From assembly GCF_023701745.1 (NCBI RefSeq), contig NZ_JAJOZB010000001.1:8727001-8791000 (forward strand): DNA of 64,000 nucleotides, read 5' to 3'. Position 1 is the first letter of the stretch; each line of letters opens with the position of its first letter. This DNA comes from Streptomyces sp. RKAG293. Its GTDB lineage: Bacteria > Actinomycetota > Actinomycetes > Streptomycetales > Streptomycetaceae. The notes below the pieces were generated by a model. It worked only from the letters and a program-made list of their open reading frames with translations, had not been told where the DNA came from and did not search any database. The position numbers and the translations under genes were made by a program. Positions 33,820-43,223 of the stretch are shown one piece after another.

Positions 33820-34653
33820 ATGGGACGACGCTGGCTGGTCACGGGATGCTCCTCCGGCCTCGGGTACGCCCTGGCCACGGCCGCGGCCAGGGCCGGGGAC
33901 GAACTGGCGGTCACCGCCCGCAAGACCGCCGACCTGGAGGAACTGGCGGCCGCCTGGCGCGGCCGTATCACCCCCATCCCCCTCGAGTTACGTGACGCCG
34001 CCTCGTGCGACGAGGCCGTCCGTATCGCGGTGGACCGCCTCGGCGGTATCGACATCCTCGTCAACAACGCCGGCGTCGGATTGTTCGGCGCGGTCGAGGA
34101 AGTCTCGGACGCCGAACTGCGCGACCAGCTGGAGGCCCTGCTCGTCGGCCCCTGGCGGCTCACCCGCCTCGTCCTGCCGTTGATGCGGGCCCAGGGGCAC
34201 GGTCACATCCTCAACGTCTCCTCCGTGGTCGGCCGGATGGCCTTCCCGGGCCTGGCCGCCTACGTCGCCGGAAAGCACGCCCTCGAAGGCATGAGCCAGG
34301 CACTGGCCATCGAGGCCGCCCCGCACAACATCCGCGTCACCGTGCTCGAACCGGGCATGTTCGCCACGCGCTACGGCACGTCCATGACCGAAGCGGGCCA
34401 TCGGGTCCCCGCCTACGACGGGACGAACCGCGAGATGCTCGAAGGCTCCCGCGGCCTCGCCGACAACCCGGAGACCGGCCGCCCCGAGGACTTCGCGGCA
34501 CGGGTCCTCGACATCGTCGCCACCGCCGCGCCCACGCCCCTGCGGATCCCCGTCGGCGACGACGCGTACGGCTATCTGGACCTGGCCGAACAGGAAGCCC
34601 GCGAGGAATTGGCCGCAGCCCGAATCCTCGCGCAGGGCCCACCTCCCGCCTAG
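33820..34653 (+). CDS. SDR family NAD(P)-dependent oxidoreductase, 277 aa
   Basis: Starts MGRRWLVTGCSSGLGYALAT (TGCSSGLG cofactor motif), has VNNAGVGLFGAVEE, Ser in NVSSVVGRMAFPG and YVAGK as the Tyr/Lys pair. This is the pattern of the group often annotated as retinol dehydrogenase-like or oxidoreductase of unknown substrate. ATG 33820 follows ACGGGGGAACG. No regulator adjoins it; it is convergent with the DUF6082 gene. Confidence 0.9.
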   Translation: MGRRWLVTGCSSGLGYALATAAARAGDELAVTARKTADLEELAAAWRGRITPIPLELRDAASCDEAVRIAVDRLGGIDILVNNAGVGLFGAVEEVSDAELRDQLEALLVGPWRLTRLVLPLMRAQGHGHILNVSSVVGRMAFPGLAAYVAGKHALEGMSQALAIEAAPHNIRVTVLEPGMFATRYGTSMTEAGHRVPAYDGTNREMLEGSRGLADNPETGRPEDFAARVLDIVATAAPTPLRIPVGDDAYGYLDLAEQEAREELAAARILAQGPPPA

Positions 34654-34697
34654 CGGCGGCACCCCCTGCCTAGCGGCGGCCGGACGATCGTCCTCCG

Positions 34698-35345
34698 CTA
34701 CTGAGCGAAATAGTCATCGCCGGCTACCGCCGCACCCGCGGCAACTGCCGCTTGAAAGCACTCCTCGGCGATCACCGCGAAGCTGTGGGCGCGGCGGTCC
34801 CTCGCTTCTTCCGCGAGTTCGAGCCACCCGGTCCGGGCCTGGCTCCAGTGGGTGCGTGCGGGGCCGCCCCTGAAGTGTCCTGTGAGCATGAGGCGCAGTT
34901 GGACATCGGTGAGTGAGCCGAGGCGGTATGCGTTCTCCCAGCCGCTCAGGATCAGATTCGTGAAGGCGATGCGCTCCCATTCCGCGGTGGTCATGGCGAC
35001 TACCGGCGGTTCCCAGCACTGCCGGAGTTCGGGCTTGGAGATGGCCAGCAACACCAGTTCGCGGTGGCTGCTCCGGTTGGTTTCCGCCTGGGCGATACGC
35101 GTCTGCCTCGCCTGGTACGCCAGGGATGCGATGACGCCGGCGAGCGCGACCATCGACAGGGGAACCGATACGGCACCGTACGTCTGACTGATCTCGCTCA
35201 GTTTCGCCCAGTCGGTTCCCGACGGTCCGACCGCTCGGAGGAAGAACGGGGTGATGAGAATGAGTCCCAGGAAAAGGAGACCGCTCACGGCCAAGTAGGC
35301 CGTGGCCGTCCCGATTTCCCTCCTGGTCCTTGTCGTTCCTAACAC
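34698..35345 (-). CDS. DUF6082 family membrane protein, 215 aa
   Basis: Two membrane helices (AYLAVSGLLFLGLILITPFF and VPLSMVALAGVIASLAY) are followed by a soluble helical domain with ISKPELRQCWEPPV and FTNLILSGWENAYRLG, the pattern of DUF6082 proteins common in streptomycetes. GTG 35345 lies after AGGTGGG. Function of the family is unknown. Stands alone. Confidence 0.75.
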   Translation of the reverse strand: MLGTTRTRREIGTATAYLAVSGLLFLGLILITPFFLRAVGPSGTDWAKLSEISQTYGAVSVPLSMVALAGVIASLAYQARQTRIAQAETNRSSHRELVLLAISKPELRQCWEPPVVAMTTAEWERIAFTNLILSGWENAYRLGSLTDVQLRLMLTGHFRGGPARTHWSQARTGWLELAEEARDRRAHSFAVIAEECFQAAVAAGAAVAGDDYFAQ

Positions 35346-35599
35346 CTGGACCCACCTCTGCTCGGAAACCGTCCTTGACCTTATCGACGCGGAGCTACCC
35401 CCAAGCCGTTCCGGGGGGAACCGGTGACAAGGGGCACGGCGGCGCTGATGGTGCGCACCGCGACCGACCGCGAGCCGGCTGCGCCGTGTGTCGAGGGCCC
35501 CGGACGTTCCGCCTGCGGATGCACGGCGTTCAGCTGTGATACCCCATCGCTCTCTACGTTCAGGGGGTCAAGAGATAGTCAAGTGTCTATGGAGGTTCC

Positions 35600-36886
35600 G
35601 TGAGCGGGCGGTTGCATAATGCACGACGTTGGGGTGCGCCCCTGGTGGCGGCGGTGGCCGCGGCGTCGGTGACCATGGTGATCAGCCCGACGATGGGTGC
35701 CTCCGCCACCGCGCCGAGCGCGCAGGCGAGGACCCAGGCGAAGAACGTCATCTTCATCAACGGTGACGGCATGGGGGCCGCGGCCCGCGAGGCGGCCCGG
35801 CTGCACCTGGCCGGCCTGGACGGGCAGCTGGCGATGGACAAGCTCACCGCGTCCGGTCAGCTGACCACCACGCCGCACGACCCGAAGTCCGTGGTGACGG
35901 ACTCCGCGGCGGCCGCGACGGCGTGGGCCACCGGGGAGAAGACGTACAACGGCGCGATCAGCGTCGACGTCGACGGCAACCCGCTGGCGACGCTGGGCCA
36001 GCAGGCCAAGGCGGCCGGAAAGTCCACCGGTCTGGTCACCACCGCACAGGTCACGGACGCTTCCCCGGCCGCGTTCTTCGCCAACACCGCGAACCGGTCG
36101 GCGCAGGACGAGATCGCCCGCCAGTACCTCGACGTCAGCAAGCCGGACGTCATCCTCGGCGGCGGCGAGGACTGGTGGCTGCCCAAGGGCACCCCCGGCG
36201 CGTTCCAGGACAAGCCCGCCGAGGACCCGACCGAGGGCAGCCTCGGCACCAAGGGCAACCTCATCAACAAGGCCCAGCGGGCCGGCTACACGTACGTCTC
36301 CAGCGCCAAGCAGCTGGACAAGGCCAAGGGCGGCAAGCTCCTCGGCCTGTTCAGCAACGAGGAGATGTTCCAGCAGCGGCCCGAGGGCCAGGGCGATGTC
36401 TACAGCCCGGTGGTCGATCTCGCGACCATGACCACCAAGGCCCTGACGACGCTGGACAAGAACAGGAAGGGCTTCTTCCTGTTCGTCGAGGAAGAGGGCA
36501 CCGACGAGTTCGCGCACGCCAACAACGGTGCCCGTCTCCTGCAGTCGATGCAGCAGCTGGAGAAGACGGTCGCGGTCGCCCGCGCCTACGTCGCCACCCA
36601 CCCCGACACCCTGCTGGTCGTCACCGGTGACCACGAGACCGGTGGTCTGGCGGTGGAGGAGAACGACCCCAACGACGAGTCCGGAACCGCCATCTCCGCG
36701 GAGGACGGCCCGTTCACCATCGCGGGCAGCAGCAGGACGTTCACCCTGGACTGGACGACGTCGGGTCACACCAGCGTGGACGTGCCGGTGACGGCCAGCG
36801 GTCCGCTGTCCGACCGCTTCTCCGGCAAGCACCCCAACACCTACGTGCACGACGTGCTCGCCCAGGTGCTGGCACCCCGCCGCTGA
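35600..36886 (+). CDS. Secreted alkaline phosphatase, 428 aa
   Basis: GTG 35600 after GGAGG. Signal peptide with an Arg pair (residues 9-10) and hydrophobic core to about 43. Metal-binding and catalytic motifs in order: FINGDGMG (Asp56), the nucleophile Ser102 in VVTDSAAAATAW, EEEGTDEFAH, VVTGDHETGG and SGHTSVDVPV. These match the PhoA-type alkaline phosphatase fold. Hydrolyses phosphomonoesters outside the cell with Zn2+/Mg2+. A convincing PHO box was not found upstream. Strong terminator 16 bp after the stop. Confidence 0.95.
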   Translation: MSGRLHNARRWGAPLVAAVAAASVTMVISPTMGASATAPSAQARTQAKNVIFINGDGMGAAAREAARLHLAGLDGQLAMDKLTASGQLTTTPHDPKSVVTDSAAAATAWATGEKTYNGAISVDVDGNPLATLGQQAKAAGKSTGLVTTAQVTDASPAAFFANTANRSAQDEIARQYLDVSKPDVILGGGEDWWLPKGTPGAFQDKPAEDPTEGSLGTKGNLINKAQRAGYTYVSSAKQLDKAKGGKLLGLFSNEEMFQQRPEGQGDVYSPVVDLATMTTKALTTLDKNRKGFFLFVEEEGTDEFAHANNGARLLQSMQQLEKTVAVARAYVATHPDTLLVVTGDHETGGLAVEENDPNDESGTAISAEDGPFTIAGSSRTFTLDWTTSGHTSVDVPVTASGPLSDRFSGKHPNTYVHDVLAQVLAPRR

Positions 36887-36901
36887 ACGACCCATCGCAC
36901 A

Positions 36902-36940
36902 AGGCCGGGCCCCGCGGAGAGGATCTGCGGGGCCCGGCCT
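36902..36940 (+). terminator. Terminator of the alkaline phosphatase gene
   Basis: A perfect 14-bp stem AGGCCGGGCCCCGC / GCGGGGCCCGGCCT with an 11-nt loop. It lies between convergent genes and probably serves both strands. Confidence 0.85.
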
Positions 36941-36978
36941 CGTGTGCGTGAACGGCCGGCAGCCCTGAAGGGCAGCCT

Positions 36979-37683
36979 TCACGGGATCCGGCGGTGGACG
37001 TCCTCCAGCAGGTTCCGCATGGCCATGCGGAAGATCTCGGCCTGCTGGTCGCCCAGGAACGCGGTGTGCCCGAACACCTCCAGGACGACCAGGCCGTGCA
37101 GATGTCCCCACGCGCTCAGCAGCAGAGCGGTCGCGGGGGGCGGCAGGTATCCCAGACCGTAGTGCGGGAGCTGTTCCAGGTACGTGCGCAGTGAGGGCGA
37201 GAGCGCGGGGGCGTCGGCCGCGGCGAGTTGCGCTGCGGTGAAACCCGCGAACATCTCGCGCTCGAAGATCGAGCTCATCCGGCGCGTCGCCTGGGTGGTC
37301 GGGCCGTCGGTGGGTGCCGCGTAGTCCCGCAGCGGCGTTCCGTACAGGAGTTGGAAGCGCTCGGGATGGGCGATGGCCCACCGGCGGTAGCCCTCGGCGG
37401 CGACCACCAGGCGCGGCAGAGCCGAGTCGTCCGCCACGGTGTCGACGGCAGCCTGCACGGCATCGGCCAGGTCGTCGTACGCCTTGGTGACGAGCACCGT
37501 GACGAGAGCGTCCCGGCTCGGAAAGTAGTGGTAGAGCGCCTGCACCGTCATGCCGAGGCTGCGGGCGACCGCTCGCAGGGACAGGGCCGCGGGTCCGTGT
37601 TCGGTGATGTGATGCTCCGCGGCGTCCAGGATCTCCTGGGTGGCGGCGGCCCGGCGGCGCTCGCGCAGGGTTGGCGGGGCCAT
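36979..37683 (-). CDS. TetR family regulator with WHG-type C-terminal domain, 234 aa
   Basis: HTH at residues 10-55 (TQEILDAAEHHITEHGPAAL, then RAVARSLGMTVQALYHYFPS and RDALVT). The C-terminal domain has WAIAHPERFQLLYGTPL and LLLSAWGHLHGLVVLEVFGH, the TetR_C_13/WHG type. ATG 37683 is chosen for AGAGGAA seven bases before it. Divergent from the MMPL transporter gene at 37945, which it most likely represses, through the inverted repeat in between. Confidence 0.92.
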   Translation of the reverse strand: MAPPTLRERRRAAATQEILDAAEHHITEHGPAALSLRAVARSLGMTVQALYHYFPSRDALVTVLVTKAYDDLADAVQAAVDTVADDSALPRLVVAAEGYRRWAIAHPERFQLLYGTPLRDYAAPTDGPTTQATRRMSSIFEREMFAGFTAAQLAAADAPALSPSLRTYLEQLPHYGLGYLPPPATALLLSAWGHLHGLVVLEVFGHTAFLGDQQAEIFRMAMRNLLEDVHRRIP

Positions 37684-37757
37684 GGCGTGTTCCTCTACGG
37701 CAGGCGGCGACCTACGACGGTCGCCCCGGTGGGCCACCCGAACCAGCGGGGTGTGAA

Positions 37758-37782
37758 GAAAATCTAACACTGCCAAATTTTC
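37758..37782. promoter_or_regulatory. Inverted repeat in TetR/MMPL intergenic region
   Basis: GAAAAT (37758-37763) and ATTTTC (37777-37782) with a 13-bp spacer, in an AT-rich patch between divergent genes. Candidate operator or overlapping promoter elements. Confidence 0.4.
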
Positions 37783-37944
37783 CGCCGCCTCACTAACGTC
37801 GCTCATGGCGACGAAGAGTGCGACACGCACCTGCTTCCGACGGGGGTGAACCGACTCCGCGGAGCACCGCGCGCCCGGCCCCCGTGGGTCGACTCCGGCC
37901 GCTTCGCGTCGTTTTCACCGTAGGGACACCAAAGGAGAGCGTTC

Positions 37945-40182
37945 GTGTTTGAACACATAGCCGAACTGGCGATTCGCCGGTCCCGGCTGATCCTCATCGT
38001 CGCCGTCGTGGCTGTGGCCCTGATGGGTGTCCTGGGCACCGGCGCGTTCGGCACGTTGCTGGGCGGCGGCTACGACGACCCGGCCTCCCCTTCCACCCGG
38101 GCCGGGAAGGTCATCGACGAGAAGTTCGGCGGGGAGACGAACCTGGTCCTGCTGGTCCGCGCCTCCGAAGGGCGCGTCGACACCCCGGCCGCCCAGCAGA
38201 GCGGCCGCGCCCTGGTGGCCGACCTCAAGAAGAACCAGAACCTGGAGAACGTCATCTCCTACTGGGACACCGCCGGCCCCGACCTCCTGTCCAAGGACGG
38301 CCGCGAAGCCATGGTGCTCGCCCATGTGAAGGGTGACGACACGGAGCGGGGGGAGAACGCCAAGAGCGTCATCGACGCCTACACCGGACCGTACGAGGGC
38401 GCGCTCACCGTCCAGGCCGGCGGCGGCGCCGCCGTGACCAGCGAGATGGGGACCCAGTCGGGCGAGGATCTCGTCCTGGCCGAGGGCATCGCCGTGCCGC
38501 TCACGCTCATACTGCTCCTGCTCGTCTTCGGCAGCGTGGTCTCAGCCCTCCTGCCCCTGGTGATCGGCACCATCGCCATCGTGGGCACGTTCGCGGAGCT
38601 CTACGTCCTCGGCAGCGTCACCGACGTCTCCATCTTCGCGATCAATCTGACCACTGCCCTGGGGCTCGGCCTGGGCATCGACTACGCCCTGCTCATGGTC
38701 AGCCGCTTCCGGGAGCAACTCGCGGCAGGGGCCGGCGTGGACGACGCCGTCCGGCGGACGGTGAGCACCGCGGGCCGCACGGTGGCGTTCTCCGCCGCCA
38801 CGGTGGCGGCCGCACTCGGAGCACTCCTGGTGTTCCCCCAGTACTTCCTGCGCTCGTTCGGCTACGCCGGGATCGGCGTCGTCGCCATCGCGGCCCTCAG
38901 CACCCTGTTCGTCATGCCGGCCCTGTTCGTCGTCCTGGGCCACCGGGTCAACAGCGGGCGGCTGCCGTGGGCGAAGCCCGGGCGCTCCGACACCCGGGCC
39001 CCGTTCTGGGGACGGCTGGCCGGCACCGTCATGCGGCGGCCCGCACTCACCGCACTGCCGGTGCTCGCGGTCCTGCTGCTGGCGGCGAGCCCGCTGCTGG
39101 GCATCACCTTCGGCACACCGGATGAACGCGTGCTGCCCGACGACGCCGCGAGCCGCCAGGTCTCGTCGGTCCTGCGGGAGAAGTTCAACGGCAGCGACGA
39201 CGCGGCCCTCCACGTCGTCATCGACCAACCTGTGAGCAAGGCCCCACTGGAGTCGTACGCGGTCGAACTGTCCGGACTCAAGGGCGTCGTCCGCGTCGAG
39301 ACCAGCACAGGAATGTACGCCGGCGGACGGTCCACGGCGACCGACCCGGGCAACACCGCCCTCGGCCGCCCCGACGCACAGCAGATCAACGTGGTGAGCA
39401 GCCTGTCACCGAAGTCGGGGGAGGCCCAGAGCCTCGTCGAGGAGGTGAGGGCGGTCGCCCCGCCCGCCGGAACACACTCCCTGGTCGGCGGAGTCGACGC
39501 CGCACTGGTCGACTCCAAGGCCTCGATCGCCGACCGGCTCCCGCTCGCCGTGGCCCTGGTCGCCCTCACCACCTTCCTCCTGCTGTTCCTGTTCACCGGC
39601 AGCGTCGTGCAGCCGCTGCGTGCGCTGCTCCTCAACATGATCAGCCTGGGAGCGACCCTCGGCGTCATGACCTGGATCTTCCAGGACGGCCACCTCTCCT
39701 CTCTGCTCGGTTTCACCGCGCAGCCCATGGAGGTGTCCATGACCGTGCTGATGTTCTGCATCGCCTTCGCACTGTCGATGGACTACGAGGTGTTCGTCAC
39801 CAGCCGCATCAAGGAACTGCACGACCTGGGCGAGGACAACGCGTCCGCCGTGACCAACGGCCTCGGGCACACCGGACGCATCGTCACCGCGGCGGCCTGC
39901 CTGCTCGCGGTGAGCTTCTTCGCCTTCGGGACGGCCGAACTCAGCTTCATGCAGATGTTCGGCCTGGGCAGCGGACTGGCCGTGCTCATCGACGCCGTCG
40001 CCGTACGCGGCATCCTCGTACCCGCCGCGATGCGGCTGCTCGGCCGCCATGCCTGGTACGCGCCCGGCTTCCTGCGCACGTTCCACGGGCGATTCGGCCT
40101 CAGCGAAGGCGGCCCGGTGCATGAGCCCACGGCGGAACTCGTCGTCGAGTCGCCGTACACGAAGAACTCGACGCACGTCTGA
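37945..40182 (+). CDS. MMPL (RND superfamily) transporter, 745 aa
   Basis: GTG 37945 after AAAGGAGAG. Twelve membrane segments in two halves: TM1 at LILIVAVVAVALMGV, an outside loop to about 185, a five-helix block with GLGLGIDYALLMVSRFREQL, then a repeat of the design with a second loop and FALSMDYEVFVTSRIKEL. These two Asp/Tyr motifs are the proton-relay region of MmpL proteins. Exports lipids or hydrophobic drugs using proton force. Under likely control of the divergent TetR. Confidence 0.95.
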   Translation: MFEHIAELAIRRSRLILIVAVVAVALMGVLGTGAFGTLLGGGYDDPASPSTRAGKVIDEKFGGETNLVLLVRASEGRVDTPAAQQSGRALVADLKKNQNLENVISYWDTAGPDLLSKDGREAMVLAHVKGDDTERGENAKSVIDAYTGPYEGALTVQAGGGAAVTSEMGTQSGEDLVLAEGIAVPLTLILLLLVFGSVVSALLPLVIGTIAIVGTFAELYVLGSVTDVSIFAINLTTALGLGLGIDYALLMVSRFREQLAAGAGVDDAVRRTVSTAGRTVAFSAATVAAALGALLVFPQYFLRSFGYAGIGVVAIAALSTLFVMPALFVVLGHRVNSGRLPWAKPGRSDTRAPFWGRLAGTVMRRPALTALPVLAVLLLAASPLLGITFGTPDERVLPDDAASRQVSSVLREKFNGSDDAALHVVIDQPVSKAPLESYAVELSGLKGVVRVETSTGMYAGGRSTATDPGNTALGRPDAQQINVVSSLSPKSGEAQSLVEEVRAVAPPAGTHSLVGGVDAALVDSKASIADRLPLAVALVALTTFLLLFLFTGSVVQPLRALLLNMISLGATLGVMTWIFQDGHLSSLLGFTAQPMEVSMTVLMFCIAFALSMDYEVFVTSRIKELHDLGEDNASAVTNGLGHTGRIVTAAACLLAVSFFAFGTAELSFMQMFGLGSGLAVLIDAVAVRGILVPAAMRLLGRHAWYAPGFLRTFHGRFGLSEGGPVHEPTAELVVESPYTKNSTHV

Positions 40183-40207
40183 CGACACATCAGTGCGCCA
40201 AGGCTCT

Positions 40208-40234
40208 GCCCGCCTCCATCACCCGGAGGCGGGC
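40208..40234 (+). terminator. Terminator after the MMPL gene
   Basis: A perfect 10-bp stem GCCCGCCTCC / GGAGGCGGGC with a 7-nt loop, 26 bp beyond the stop. Confidence 0.8.
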
Positions 40235-40400
40235 ACAGCTGTCGGCTGTCGGCTGCCGACCGCGCTCCCTCGCGCTCCGGGGGCAGGAGCTCGCCCTTGA
40301 GCGCTTGGCTGTGATGCAACCGGGTGACGTGGGATGTATGCCGTCGGACGTTCGGTCGGCGGAGGGCGGGGATCCGGTACATGTGGTCTCTTGTTCCTGA

Positions 40401-40850
<450 letters not shown>

Positions 40851-40915
40851 GCCACCCAAACCCACCGCGGCGGTGACCGTCGACTCTCGCGGCCGGGGCC
40901 GTTGCCACGCCCGGC

Positions 40916-41698
40916 TCATCCGGACGGCTCCTCCACTGCGGCGATGTCCGGGAGACTCCGGGTGCTTTCCTCCAGCAGCCGGCGGGCGGCCTCCAGCCTG
41001 GCGGACTCCACGTAAGCGGCCGGAGTGGTGGCGGCGCGCCGGCGGAACGGCCGGGAGAAGTGACGGACGCTCAGGTGCAGTCTCATGGCGAGGGTTTCGG
41101 CGGAGAGGTCCTCAGCCAGGTGCTCGGCGATCCACACCCGCAGCTCGTCGATCCGGTCGCCCGCGGACGCCTGGACGGAGAGCGGCACGCTGAACTGGCT
41201 CTGCCCGCCGGAGCGTTTCACATACATGACCATCATCCGGGCGGTGGTCAGCGCGAGCGCCTGACGCTGGTCCTCGGCGACCATCGCCAGCGCCATGTCC
41301 ATCCCCGACGTGACACCGGCACAGGTCCACACGCTCCCGGAGCCGTTCCCGGAGCTGTTCTCGGAGTCGTTCCCCGATCGGATGAAGATCGGATCGGGGT
41401 CGACCGCGACCCGCGGGTGCTCGGCGGCCGGTCGGGCGGCGGTGAGCCAGTGGGTCGTGGCGGGCCTGCCGTCGAGCAGCCCCGCCGCGGCCAGCAGGTG
41501 CGCACCCGCGCAGATCGACCCGACCCGGCCGGCCCGGGCCACCGGGCCGCCGTCGGCCGTCGCGATCCGCACGGCGTAGCCGGGTCGGTCGGGTCCGGCG
41601 ACCCGGGTGGCGACCGAGAACACCTCGGCAGGTCCGGTGACGTCCAGCAACTCGACGCCGGGGAAGGCGACGACGACTCTGTGGGGTGGCTGGGGCAT
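40916..41698 (-). pseudogene. GlxA/AraC-type regulator with internal deletion and missing C-terminus
   Basis: The N-terminus is a DJ-1/PfpI start (HRVVVAFPGVELLDVTGPAE). It then jumps from TADGGPVARAG straight to RVGSICAGAHLLAAAGLLDG, omitting roughly 50 residues that normally hold the core of the domain. The AraC domain begins (LSAETLAMRLHLSVRHFSRP), but the frame ends AAVEEPSG before the second helix-turn-helix. A low-complexity insert (SGNDSENSSGNGSGS) caused by a 12-bp repeat interrupts the middle. Probably non-functional. Confidence 0.6.
41339..41374. repeat. 12-bp tandem repeat, three copies
   Basis: GGAGCCGTTCCC, GGAGCTGTTCTC, GGAGTCGTTCCC back to back at 41339, 41351 and 41363, in frame within the damaged GlxA-like gene. 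It adds four-residue Ser/Asn/Gly units to the translation. A sign of slippage expansion. Confidence 0.85.
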
Positions 41699-41815
41699 GC
41701 CCTGATGATGTCGTCCGGCCTTGGACGGCCGCAATGACGAGGTTCTGGCGGATCCGGCCATGGGGCCGTCCGGCCGGTACAGCATGTTCCCGCAGCGCTG
41801 CCCGGCTGTCCGCCC

Positions 41816-42223
41816 TCAGGCCAGGAGTTTGGTCTTGGCCAGCTCGAATTCCTTGTCCGTGATGTCGCCGTGGTTCTTGAGTTCGGCGAGCCTGGCGAGC
41901 TCGTCGGTGGTGCTGCTGGTGCCGGCGGCGGCACGTACGTAGGTCTGGAACTCGTCCTGATGGCGTTTGGCCTGGTGCACGTCTCGCTCGTGCATGCCGC
42001 TGCCTCGCACGATCAGGTACACGAAGACGCCCAGGAACGGCAGGATCAGAACGAAGAACGCCCAGAAGGCCTTCATCCAGCCGTTCAGTTCGTGGTCACG
42101 GAAGATGTCCGCGATGACACGGAAGAGCAGCATGAACCACAGCACCCACAGAAAGATGACCGCTATGGTCCAGAACAGGTTCAGCAACGGATAGTCCGAT
42201 GCCAGGTTCACCGATTGGTTCAT
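41816..42223 (-). CDS. PLDc_N and SHOCT domain membrane protein, 135 aa
   Basis: Two N-terminal helices (LFWTIAVIFLWVLWFMLLFR and WAFFVLILPFLGVFVYLIV) form a PLDc_N-type anchor. The C-terminus has the SHOCT motif DELARLAELKNHGDITDKEF followed by KTKLLA. SHOCT segments are protein-interaction tails on many bacterial membrane proteins. Same strand as the DUF7144 gene but 140 bp apart. Confidence 0.88.
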   Translation of the reverse strand: MNQSVNLASDYPLLNLFWTIAVIFLWVLWFMLLFRVIADIFRDHELNGWMKAFWAFFVLILPFLGVFVYLIVRGSGMHERDVHQAKRHQDEFQTYVRAAAGTSSTTDELARLAELKNHGDITDKEFELAKTKLLA

Positions 42224-42366
42224 GGTCTTCTCCGTCGGTCGCGGTTTTCAGGCCGGACTTGCCCCACGGTGTGATGACTTCCGGCCAGGCGCCTCACCCT
42301 GTCCGGGTGACGTGGCCGGGCCTGCGGCTACGGCCCGGCACGGGCGATGCCGAACACACCGGTCGG

Positions 42367-42813
42367 TCAGGAATGGCTTGCTGATGTCCCGGAGCGTGCG
42401 GGGGTGCACAGCGCGTAGATGACGAAGATGTCGATGGCGATCAGGACGATCGCCCAGAACGGGTTGTAGGGCACCCACATGAAGTTGGCGATCAGGCTCA
42501 GTCCGACGAGGATGACGCCGACGGCGCGCGCCCACACCGCTCCGGAGAACAGGGCGCAGCCCGCGAGAAGCACGATGATGCCGAGGATGAGATGGATCCA
42601 GCCCCAGCTGGTCAGGTTGAACTGGAACGTGTAGTTCGTGGTTCTGACGAACAGGTCGTCCTTGGCGATGGCGGAGATCCCCTCGAGGATGGCCATGGCC
42701 CCGCTGAAGATCATCATGATCGCTGCGAACATGATCCAGCCGGACTGTGCCGTGAACGATGAACCGCCGGTACGGGTGCCCGCGGCCTGCGGCTGGTTGA
42801 CGTTGCTGGCCAT
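42367..42813 (-). CDS. DUF7144 family membrane protein, 148 aa
   Basis: Four membrane segments, starting WIMFAAIMMIFSGAMAILEG and then WGWIHLILGIIVLLAGCALF, with a last segment FWAIVLIAIDIFVIYALC. This is the DUF7144/four-helix protein that is frequent in actinobacteria. ATG 42813 is used; upstream sequence adds only an unlikely extension. Function unknown. Confidence 0.8.
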   Translation of the reverse strand: MASNVNQPQAAGTRTGGSSFTAQSGWIMFAAIMMIFSGAMAILEGISAIAKDDLFVRTTNYTFQFNLTSWGWIHLILGIIVLLAGCALFSGAVWARAVGVILVGLSLIANFMWVPYNPFWAIVLIAIDIFVIYALCTPARSGTSASHS

Positions 42814-43223
42814 AGGTGCCTCCGTGATCAGGGGAGTCGCGCGGAGCGGCCCTCTGAGCAGGCCGGTCGGCAGCTCCTCTTCCAGAGTTCCACGACAATG
42901 CCGATCTCGCTCACTGTGCCCGTCGGGATGATGACAGTGGGTGCTGGCGCGGCTACCTGGGGCGACGCTGCCCGTCGGGCGCCTTGGTGAACAGCGCCCT
43001 GCCGGAGGAGGCATTCACGGCGAATGCGGCCGCGCTGAACGGAGGAGCCGCGCGAGGGGGCGGGTTGCCCGCGGATGGCCGCGGGCGAGACACCGGCTTC
43101 GCACGAGGAGCTTCCTCACACAAGGGACCTCCTCGCATAAGGGACTTCATTGCGTAGTGGACTTCCGCCCCCGGACTCCGGGATCGGACACCAGGGTCCG
43201 GGCTCCTCAAGTATCGTGCTCCG
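42814..43223. other. 410-bp gap with imperfect 17-bp repeats
   Basis: Divergent promoter region between the DUF7144 gene and the kinase-MFS fusion. Near the fusion start, 43120-43170 holds three degenerate 17-bp units of form ayAAGGGACttCatyGC. A partial relative precedes them. No gene is recognised. The repeats end 54 bp before the fusion's start and could be a regulatory array. Confidence 0.5.

Noticed and set aside
35528-35564. Two GTTCA sequences before the alkaline phosphatase that could be a PHO box
   Set aside because: They are 30 bp apart with no 11-bp register and poor flanking match to the PhoP direct-repeat consensus.
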